NCBI GenBank assembly: GCA_001920415.1
Contig: MNJR01000026.1
Location: 124,001 to 188,000 of the forward strand
Direction: 5' to 3'
Source: Acidobacteria bacterium 13_1_20CM_3_53_8
GTDB taxonomy: Bacteria; Acidobacteriota; Blastocatellia; Pyrinomonadales; Pyrinomonadaceae
Length of the DNA: 64,000 nucleotides
The number at the start of each line of letters is the position of its first letter. The first letter of the stretch is position 1. The notes under the pieces were generated by a model. The model made no database searches. It saw only the letters and a program-made list of their open reading frames with translations, and was not told the origin of the DNA. Position numbers and translations under genes: made by a program. Shown one piece after another: positions 7,901 to 14,738 of this stretch.

Positions 7901-9708
7901 AGCCGACAGAGAAAGAATTTGACGCGGAGACGCGGGAACACGGCGGAAGAGACGCGGAGACGCGGCGACGCGGGGACGCGGCGAGAAGAACAAAGATTCG
8001 CGCAACGCCCTCTTTTTCGCCGCGTCTCCGCGTCTCCGCGTCTCCGCGTCTCCGCGTTTTCCTGCTCTGGCTCGTCGTAGCGCTCGTGCTGCTCTACGGC
8101 ATAATCTATCCGAACTTCTTCGTCTTCTGGGCAGCGCTAGCGCCGGGCGGCGAATTCTCTCCCGCAAAATTTTTTGAAGTGTTTGTCGAGCGCGCCGTGT
8201 GGGAAGCGGCGGCGACGAGCGTGGGAGTTTCGTTGTTGACTGTCTGCTTGTGCGCGATGGTCGGCGTGCCCCTTGCTTTTCTGTTCGAGCGTTATGAATT
8301 TCCGGCGAGAAGATTTTTCGCGGCGCTCGCAGCGCTTCCACTTGTTCTGCCTCCGCTCGTAGGCACAGTCGCCTTCATCTTCCTCTGCGGTGAATCTGGA
8401 ATCTTAGCGCGCGCAACCCAGCACGTCTTTCATCTAAAAGGAGCGCCGTGGACGCTGCGAGGTTGGTGGGCTATCTTGCTCTTCCACACCTATACGATGT
8501 ACCCGTTCTTTTACGTTCTAGCTGGCGCTGGTCTTCGCCGCATTGACGCTGGACTGGCGGAAGCGGCGCGAAGTCTTGGCGCGCGAGGGTGGCAGGTGAT
8601 GGCGCGTGTAGTGCTGCCGCAACTGACGCCTTCGCTTGTGGCTGCTGCTCTTCTAACCTTCATGACTTCTATGGCGTCGTTCAGCGCGCCGCTACTGTTT
8701 GGCGGCGGGGTGCGAATGCTTACGCTGGAAATCTACAACGCTCGACAACGCGGCGACACGCAGCTTGCGCTGACAGAGACAGTGATACTCGCGTTCATCT
8801 CGCTCTGTTCGCTGCTCTTCTTTCAGCGATACGAAGGGACGCGCAAGTTTGCCGCAGCGGCTATGAAAGGAGCGACGCGAAGGCGCGCGCCCGTTATAAA
8901 AGGGAGAGTGCGCGTTGCGGCGACCCTTTGTGCAGTAGTCTTCACAATCATCCTAAGCTTTCCAGTGCTCACGCTCCTTCTGGTAAGCTTCGCGCGCGAC
9001 GGCTCTTGGACAACGCAGACGCTCCCGCCCGCTTACACGCTCGAAAATTTCACGCGCATTCTTGGACAAGAAGACGCGAGTTCCGTCTTCATCAACAGCC
9101 TGCTCATGTCCGGCTTGAGCGCGCTGGCTGCGCTCGTGTGGAGTTTCGTTGTTACGAGCGTGGTCGTTACGAAAGAGAGAAGCGTGTGGCGGCGAGTCAT
9201 CTCCTTTTTAGTTCTAATACCCTGGGCGCTGCCCGGCACGGTCGTTGCGGTCGCAATCGCAGAAAGTTACGGCAGAGAAAATCCATTGACAGGCTCGTTC
9301 ATTCTCGTCGGCACGTTCTGGATTCTGCCTGTCATATACTTCCTTCGCTTCATGCCGCTTGTGGTGCGCGCTGTGCAGGCTAGTCTTGAGCAGATGGACG
9401 CTCGGCTGGAAGAGGCAGCAGAAGGTTTAGGGGCTAATTGGTGGCGCAGATTCCTGCGTGTGCGGCTGCCGCTCGTGTGGCCGGGTGCGCTAGCAGGGAC
9501 GCTGCTTGCTTTCGTCATAGCGCTCGGCGAATACGTTGCCAGCGTTCTGGTGTTCGTACCACGCAGCCGCCCCGTCTCGATTGCGATTGCATCCGCGATG
9601 CGTGATTTCAATCTGGGGACGGCGGCGGCTTACGGCGTGGCGCTGATTCTAATTATAGCCATTAGCATGATCGTCGCGGCGAGGTTGGAACGTGGAGCAG
9701 AGGCTTAG
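7897..9708 (+). CDS. ABC transporter permease, two fused membrane domains (FbpB/ThiP-like)
   Basis: 603 residues with two BPD_transp-type halves, each with about six membrane segments and an EAA loop: EAARSLGARGWQ with PQLTPS in the first, EEAAEGLGANWW with PLVWPG in the second. This is the fused permease typical of Fe(III) and thiamine importers. The gene overlaps the ATPase by four bases (ATGA), showing translational coupling. Residues about 8-55 are unusual: they are the translation of an octad inverted repeat (GACGCGGA... and ...TCTCCGCG), giving Arg-rich DAETRRRGDAARR and SPRLRVSASPRLRV before the first membrane helix. The insertion keeps the frame and avoids the core, so the permease may still work. 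Confidence 0.88.
   Translation: MKPTEKEFDAETREHGGRDAETRRRGDAARRTKIRATPSFSPRLRVSASPRLRVFLLWLVVALVLLYGIIYPNFFVFWAALAPGGEFSPAKFFEVFVERAVWEAAATSVGVSLLTVCLCAMVGVPLAFLFERYEFPARRFFAALAALPLVLPPLVGTVAFIFLCGESGILARATQHVFHLKGAPWTLRGWWAILLFHTYTMYPFFYVLAGAGLRRIDAGLAEAARSLGARGWQVMARVVLPQLTPSLVAAALLTFMTSMASFSAPLLFGGGVRMLTLEIYNARQRGDTQLALTETVILAFISLCSLLFFQRYEGTRKFAAAAMKGATRRRAPVIKGRVRVAATLCAVVFTIILSFPVLTLLLVSFARDGSWTTQTLPPAYTLENFTRILGQEDASSVFINSLLMSGLSALAALVWSFVVTSVVVTKERSVWRRVISFLVLIPWALPGTVVAVAIAESYGRENPLTGSFILVGTFWILPVIYFLRFMPLVVRAVQASLEQMDARLEEAAEGLGANWWRRFLRVRLPLVWPGALAGTLLAFVIALGEYVASVLVFVPRSRPVSIAIASAMRDFNLGTAAAYGVALILIIAISMIVAARLERGAEA
7920..8058. repeat. Octad inverted repeat inside coding sequence, CCGCGTCT family (copy M-1)
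   Basis: Left arm 7920-7987 consists of GAGACGCG-type words, right arm 8018-8058 of CGTCTCCG words; period eight. It lies entirely within the permease reading frame and adds an Arg-rich N-terminal segment. A related copy is at 18089-18199. Confidence 0.85.
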
Positions 9709-9719
9709 AGTTAAATAAC

Positions 9720-9766
9720 TTTGCGGGCTTAAGCTTTTCACTTTGCGCCTTTGCGAGAATATAATT
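9720..9766. repeat. Single-arm fragment of the CTTTGCGC octad family (H-1)
   Basis: The text TTGCGGGCTTAAGC ... CTTTGCGCCTTTGCG matches the left half of the elements at 47400 and 59821, but I cannot see a complementary right arm before the next gene at 9803. It is probably a truncated copy. Confidence 0.5.
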
Positions 9767-9802
9767 CCTCTCGCTAACAACTCCGTCGAATTCAGGGTTT
9801 GA

Positions 9803-12262
9803 ATGAACAAAAATTTTACAGGCCGCGTGTATAAACTTCTTCTGGCGCTTCTCTTCTTCGCGCTGATTGCGCCAGCGCCGTTTGCTCAACGCGCAACTGA
9901 GCGCGCTCAGTCGTCTTCAACAGAAAGCGATAGAGTTGAGCTTCATCAAGCGCTGCTGGATTTGACGAACCCCTGGACAGTGATGTGCGTCGCGGCTCAC
10001 CCGGATGATGAAGACGGAGCGACCTTGACTCTTCTTCGACGAAAATACGGTGTGCATACTGTGAGCCTCTTTTCCACTTATGGAGAGGGCGGGCAGAACG
10101 CCACGGGGCCAGAGCTTTACGAAGGGTTGGGTGCGATACGAGAGCGAGAGACCGAAGCTGCGGCGAAGATTCAGGGATCAGAGCCTTACTTTCTTGGTCT
10201 TCGTGATTTCGGTTTCTCGAAATCCGCTGAAGAAGCCTTCCGCATCTGGGGACACGACGAAGCTCTTAGGCGCATGGTGCTGACGATACGCGAGCTTCGT
10301 CCCGACGTTATCATCACAAACCACGACACAGTTAGCGGGCACGGTCATCATCAAGCGACAGGCCGTCTTGTGCTCGAAGCATTCGACGCTGCGGCAGACC
10401 CCACACGATTCTCAGAACAGATTCATGACAACGGCGTGGCCCCGTGGCAGGCCAAGCGGCTTTTCGTTCGCATCAATTACGAAGGCGGAACGGGGAGCAG
10501 AAATCTTGAAGAGGAAGCAGAGCGTAATGGAAAAGTTGTTTCGGTGAATGTAACGGAGCGCGACCCTTTGCGCAATTCAACTTATGCCGAGCAAGCATTA
10601 CAAGCGCTCCACCAGCACGCTTCTCAAGGCCCTTGGCCTGATACGGTTCCCAATGCGATGATGAAGATACGCTACCGTCTAGCGCGCGAGTCCACGCATG
10701 TTCTGGCGCTTCCCTCCCATTCGCAAACGTTTCTTGACGGCTTGCAGCCTTCAGCCGCAGTCTCCATGTGGCTCGACACGCTAAAGTTTGATGGGCGGCC
10801 TGTTGATTTTCTGGACGAACGCAACCGCGTATTCAATGATCTGGTCTCATCACACCGGGATATATGGAGGATTGCGCCGGTAGAAGCAGGAGATGAACGG
10901 AAACTTCGTTTAATGAATGAGCGGTTAGACCGCGCTCTTGCTGCTGCGAGTGGTATTAAGATAACAGTTACGCCGCGCGAAGAGTTTGCCGCTCCCGCAT
11001 CATGGCAGACTTTCTCTATAACCTTTTCTAACACTGGCACTCATCAAGCAGAGATTTTCAGGGAAGTCTCTGGCAGGAGATTGCGCGTAGCGCTTGCGCG
11101 CGGAAGTTCCCTGACCCTGATGGAATCTGCTCAAGTTCCGGCCAGTACGCCGATCAACGTGCCGCGCTCTGAGCATCTTTATGACGGGAATCTGCGTGGC
11201 TTTGAATTCAGCAAGAGCTACAATGTAGCTATAGATAGCAATACACAATTTATAGACAACCAGATACGGTTTCATCTCCCCGTGTCTGCTCATGTTGATG
11301 TCGCGCCGCCCGTAGAGATAGCAAGCGTCAGCCCGTCGCCTTTCGTTCTGACGCCTGCGACGATGATGCGTAAGGGTTCTTTGAGCGTCCGGCTCATTAG
11401 TCATCAGAAGACGATGGTCACAGGAAGATTGATCGTCACGGCTTATGTTTCCGACCTAGACCGGCGCGAAACCGCAACGCCATTCAGGCTTTCGGCTGGT
11501 GAATCCCGCGCAGTTGAAATTTCAAGCAACGATCTTTCAAGGTTGATGAGAGGCTTGCATATGATGGATCAGCCTTATGTTGGAAGATTGGGTTTCTCAA
11601 TTTCTCGCGCGAATGGATCGGCGGGGCGTGAACAACTAAAAATTCCTATGGAGTTGGTCAATGCTAAGCTCGGCGTTGAGAGCAGAGAGTTGACGATTGA
11701 GGACGTGCGCGCGGGCGATCTTTCCAGCTTCGACACAATCATCATAGACAATCGCGGCTACTATGCTCACCCGGAATTGATAGCAGCAAACTCGCACCTG
11801 TTAGATTTCATGCGCGCGGGCGGCACGCTCATAGTTTTCTATCACAAGGCGAACGAGTGGAATCAGGATGCGCAAACGAATCGCCCGCAACTTGCGCCCT
11901 ATCCGATTACTCTAGGAAACGCGCGCGTCACGGACGAGAACGCGCCTGTGACTTTCACCGAACCGAATAACGCGCTGCTCAACTTTCCCAATAAAATTTC
12001 TCAAGATGATTTCCAGGGTTGGATTCAGGAGCGCGGGCTTTACTTTCCACAAAAGTGGGACGAGCATTACAGCGCGCCGCTTGCTATGAATGATGCGAAC
12101 GAACCCGTTTTGCGCGGCGGATTGCTGGCGGCTGATTATGGGCGCGGGCGCTACATCTACACTAGCATCGTCTGGTACAGGCAGTTGCGCGCTGGCAACG
12201 CGGGCGGATATAGAGTCTTCGCAAACATGATAAGCTACGGGCGAGCGCACGGCAGCCAATAG
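9803..12262 (+). CDS. Secreted PIG-L/LmbE-family deacetylase-like protein with C-terminal domain
   Basis: 819 residues. Signal peptide at 1-29 (hydrophobic LLLALLFFALIAPAP, then FAQ). The PIG-L deacetylase domain follows: AAHPDDED at 64-71 (zinc-binding His and Asp), LFSTYGEGGQN, RERETEAAAKI, LGLRDFG and the HGHHQATGR motif with further metal-binding His. Family enzymes remove N-acetyl groups from GlcNAc-type substrates with zinc. After about residue 380 comes a beta-rich region and then a glutaminase-like fold segment (DTIIIDNRGYY ... LLDFMRAGGTLIVFYH) similar to ThuA/GATase-like domains. The export signal means it acts outside the cytoplasm, perhaps on polysaccharide. No operon partners are evident. 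Confidence 0.8.
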   Translation: MNKNFTGRVYKLLLALLFFALIAPAPFAQRATERAQSSSTESDRVELHQALLDLTNPWTVMCVAAHPDDEDGATLTLLRRKYGVHTVSLFSTYGEGGQNATGPELYEGLGAIRERETEAAAKIQGSEPYFLGLRDFGFSKSAEEAFRIWGHDEALRRMVLTIRELRPDVIITNHDTVSGHGHHQATGRLVLEAFDAAADPTRFSEQIHDNGVAPWQAKRLFVRINYEGGTGSRNLEEEAERNGKVVSVNVTERDPLRNSTYAEQALQALHQHASQGPWPDTVPNAMMKIRYRLARESTHVLALPSHSQTFLDGLQPSAAVSMWLDTLKFDGRPVDFLDERNRVFNDLVSSHRDIWRIAPVEAGDERKLRLMNERLDRALAAASGIKITVTPREEFAAPASWQTFSITFSNTGTHQAEIFREVSGRRLRVALARGSSLTLMESAQVPASTPINVPRSEHLYDGNLRGFEFSKSYNVAIDSNTQFIDNQIRFHLPVSAHVDVAPPVEIASVSPSPFVLTPATMMRKGSLSVRLISHQKTMVTGRLIVTAYVSDLDRRETATPFRLSAGESRAVEISSNDLSRLMRGLHMMDQPYVGRLGFSISRANGSAGREQLKIPMELVNAKLGVESRELTIEDVRAGDLSSFDTIIIDNRGYYAHPELIAANSHLLDFMRAGGTLIVFYHKANEWNQDAQTNRPQLAPYPITLGNARVTDENAPVTFTEPNNALLNFPNKISQDDFQGWIQERGLYFPQKWDEHYSAPLAMNDANEPVLRGGLLAADYGRGRYIYTSIVWYRQLRAGNAGGYRVFANMISYGRAHGSQ

Positions 12263-12276
12263 TAATACAAAGAGAG

Positions 12277-12422
12277 GTCAGTACCGCCTGCGGTAGCGGG
12301 CGGGTGAAGAAGTCAAAAGGAAAAAGGAAAAAGTGAGAAGAAGCCAATCTTCTTATTTTCCTTTTGCCTTTTTACTTTTGACTTTGCTAACAGACCCGCC
12401 CGCTACCGCAGGCGGTACTGAC
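12277..12422. repeat. 29-bp-arm GC-rich palindrome (core I, copy 1) with a heptad element as its loop
   Basis: Left arm 12277-12305 (GTCAGTACCGCCTGCGGTAG, then CGGGCGGGT) and right arm 12394-12422 are perfect reverse complements. Each arm contains its own mini-hairpin ACCGC-CT-GCGGT. The loop 12306-12393 is a complete AAAAGGC/TTTTGCC heptad inverted repeat (A-3), so one palindrome is nested in another. Confidence 0.92.
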
Positions 12423-12460
12423 TACATGACCGCACGTCCCCTTTTCAGTCCAAGTCAATT

Positions 12461-13459
12461 ATGAAGAGAGTTCTTGCTGGATTTCTTCTCTGTCTGTTTC
12501 TACTCGCTCTCGCGCAAACAGCGTGGGCGCGAGCCGCTTACGAACAGGGCGCGCTCTTTCCCGTGCGTCAGAACGGCAAGTGGGGATACATCAACGCGCG
12601 CGGCGATCTGATTATTAACCCGCAGTACGATGACGCGTGGGAGTTTTCGGAAGGGATGGCCTACGTGCGCGCGGGCACGAAGCGCGGGCTGATTGATAGA
12701 AGCGGGCGCATGGTGATTGATCTCCAGCAAGTTGATTTCGCCGGAAACTTTTCCGAAGGCTTAGCCATTGTTCAGACGAGTGGTATGAACCCTCGAAAGG
12801 GTTTCATAGACCGGCAGGGCCGCCTGGTGATTGCCCCGCAGTTCGAGGCCGCAGAAAGTTTCAGAGAAGGCTTGGCCGCAGTGCTCCTTAATGGCAAGTA
12901 TGGATTCGTTGATAAGACAGGGAAGATGGTTATTAGCCCACAGTTCGACCGCGCGTTCGGCTTTCACGAAGGATTGGCGCTCGTCGTAGTCAACAACAAG
13001 CACGGCTTCATTGACCGTCACGGGCGCACAGTCATTCAGCCCGTTTACTACAACGCATTTCACTTCTCCGATGGACTCGCCAACGTAAAAATCGGGAACA
13101 GCTACGGCTACATCAACAAGGCTGGGAAGGTTGTGATTGAGCCGACCTTCTACTTCGCCGGAACATTCGCAGAAGGGCTTGCCCCTATAATTCAGAACAA
13201 CAAATTCGGTTACATTAATAAGCTTGGAAAGATCGTCATTCCTGCGCAGTTCGATTGGACCGAAAGGTTTTCGGAAGAGCTTGCGGTCGTTAAAGTTAGC
13301 GGCAAGTACGGGTTCATAGACCATGCAGGCGCGCTTGTTATACGCTCGCAGTTCGACTACGCCAGAGATTTTTCGGGAGGAGTCGCAAGAGTTACAGTGG
13401 CAGGAAAGATAGGCTACATTGATCGTAGCGGAAATTTCATCTGGAAACCAACGAAGTAA
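12461..13459 (+). CDS. Secreted WG-repeat protein
   Basis: 332 residues. The signal peptide covers about residues 1-24 (LLCLFLLALAQTAWA). The mature protein consists of eight full WG-type repeats of about 34 residues plus a partial ninth. Typical units are GKWGYINARGDLIINPQYDD and GKYGFVDKTGKMVISPQFD, each followed by an F-x-E-G-L-A-x-V strand. WG repeats form beta-rich solenoid or propeller-like folds; no enzymatic activity is known for the family in general. The repeats are divergent in sequence, so the array is old rather than recently amplified. The gene stands alone between two palindromic elements. Confidence 0.9.
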   Translation: MKRVLAGFLLCLFLLALAQTAWARAAYEQGALFPVRQNGKWGYINARGDLIINPQYDDAWEFSEGMAYVRAGTKRGLIDRSGRMVIDLQQVDFAGNFSEGLAIVQTSGMNPRKGFIDRQGRLVIAPQFEAAESFREGLAAVLLNGKYGFVDKTGKMVISPQFDRAFGFHEGLALVVVNNKHGFIDRHGRTVIQPVYYNAFHFSDGLANVKIGNSYGYINKAGKVVIEPTFYFAGTFAEGLAPIIQNNKFGYINKLGKIVIPAQFDWTERFSEELAVVKVSGKYGFIDHAGALVIRSQFDYARDFSGGVARVTVAGKIGYIDRSGNFIWKPTK

Positions 13460-13463
13460 GATC

Positions 13464-13638
13464 AAGTTGCAATAAAAAAGATGACATGCGGTCATAGGGT
13501 CAGGGGATTGAAGGGATGAGGGGTGAATAAGAAGGAGTGAATAGGTCAACATGCAATTGACTTTATCTTACTCATCCCTTATCCCTCATCCCTCATCCCT
13601 TCGCAGGCGGCACTGACCTTTCTTTGTACTGCAACTTG
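13464..13638. repeat. Nested inverted repeat, CATCCCT heptads (P)
   Basis: The outer arms CAAGTTGC (13464-13471) and GCAACTTG (13631-13638) enclose an inner pair: GGGATGA/GGGGTGA words near 13503-13532 and CATCCCT/TATCCCT words near 13571-13600. The sequence just after the right heptads (CAGGCGGCACTGACC) resembles the right arm of the core-I palindromes. Confidence 0.75.
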
Positions 13639-13714
13639 GTATAAGATCATTGCACTAGAACACCCTTTTTGAATCCACACACAATAATGGCTTATAATCT
13701 TTTCGGAGAAAGTC

Positions 13715-14017
13715 ATGAGCGAAGAGACTACTCAGAATTTACCGAACGATGATCTAAGGCTAATCCTTGCGCGCTTGGATTCCATAGACATGCGCCTTAC
13801 GACGCTTGAGGATAAGGTTGACCGCAGGTTAATGGAGACTCGACCTATCTGGGAGCAGGTTCTCGCAAGGTTGGATAATCTTGAGAGCGGAATGCAGAGC
13901 GGTTTCCGCAGGATTGAAAGGCAAGTCAGGCTGCTGGCCGAAGATGTGCTGGAAGTGCGCGCGGATCAGCGAGATTTAGAGAAGCGCATGGACAAGCTCG
14001 AACCGGAAGCTTCGTAG
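13715..14017 (+). CDS. Small coiled-coil hypothetical protein
   Basis: 100 residues from an ATG preceded by GGAGAAAGTC. From about residue 14 to the end the sequence shows heptad spacing of hydrophobics (LRLILARLDSIDMRLTTLED, LARLDNLESGM, RLLAEDVLEVRADQRDLEKR), typical of a continuous coiled coil. Similar short proteins are common in bacteria without a defined role. No signal peptide or membrane segment is seen. It is convergent with the SRPBCC gene. Function unknown. Confidence 0.65.
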   Translation: MSEETTQNLPNDDLRLILARLDSIDMRLTTLEDKVDRRLMETRPIWEQVLARLDNLESGMQSGFRRIERQVRLLAEDVLEVRADQRDLEKRMDKLEPEAS

Positions 14018-14080
14018 TAAAAGCTCACACCAACGAACAGACCGTCTTCGTCTCACACGCTTGACGGTTAATTTTAGAGC

Positions 14081-14563
14081 CTAAACTTCTAATTTCGCGC
14101 GTGCGCGTTGCAGGAATGTTTTAATCATCTCGGCTACGCGCTTCTGCATCTCTGCGCTGAGGCGGCCTTCGCCAACCAGACCTGCGAACATATGCAGGTC
14201 GCGCGCGTTGGGGCGGCGCATCTCTACGCGCTGCGCTATTCGCACGAGCGTTTTTGCGCCGCGCTCCTCGAATGCAGCGACGTAGCGAAGGAAGTTGCTC
14301 TTCTCGCCCGCCGCCGGAGAATATTCAAGACGATGCGGGCTATCTTCGGTCAATTCAACAGCGAAGGCTTCGCGCATTGACCCAAGCATGGGCACATCTG
14401 CGCGAACCATCCAGCGCTTGATGCCGTTAGCCTCGCTTCGGATATTCTCTATCCCCGGCATCAGGTCAACGACGTTGCGCAACTCGCCGAAGAATGCGCG
14501 CGCACAATCCAAACTCGTTCTCAATTCAAACTGTTCGCTGTACTCTGCCCTTATTCGGAGCAC
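14081..14563 (-). CDS. SRPBCC (START-like) superfamily protein
   Basis: 160 residues. Alternating beta strands and the long C-terminal helix fit an SRPBCC/Bet v1-like fold: opening strand YSEQFELRTS, helix CARAFFGELRNVVDLMPGIENI, central strands (IKRWMVRADVP, HRLEYSPA), and C-terminal helix AEMQKRVAEMIKTFLQRARAKL. Such domains bind hydrophobic ligands; the ligand is unknown. It is cytoplasmic, with no signal sequence. The 5' side abuts a heptad repeat. Assignment to the superfamily is by pattern only. Confidence 0.6.
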   Translation of the reverse strand: MLRIRAEYSEQFELRTSLDCARAFFGELRNVVDLMPGIENIRSEANGIKRWMVRADVPMLGSMREAFAVELTEDSPHRLEYSPAAGEKSNFLRYVAAFEERGAKTLVRIAQRVEMRRPNARDLHMFAGLVGEGRLSAEMQKRVAEMIKTFLQRARAKLEV

Positions 14564-14590
14564 AAAAAATCACCTCAAGAAAAAATTTAA

Positions 14591-14738
14591 GGGTAAAAGG
14601 GAAAAAAGGCAAACTGAAGAAAGTCAAAAGTAAAAAGGCAAAAGGCAAAAGTTAGGACAAAGCAATTTTTAATTTATAATTCACGCCTGCAAGGCGTGTC
14701 TTAACTTTTGCCTTTTTACTTTTACCTTTTGACTTTCT
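14591..14738. repeat. Heptad inverted repeat, TTTTGCC/TTTTACC family (copy A-4)
   Basis: Left arm 14591-14652 (AAAAGGC, AAAAGTA, AAAAGGT words) and right arm 14703-14738 (TTTTGCC, TTTTTAC, TTTGACT words). The loop contains CACGCCTGCAAGGCGTG, the same mini-hairpin as in copy A-1 but inverted. The element ends at the stop codon of the M14 peptidase gene. Confidence 0.85.
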
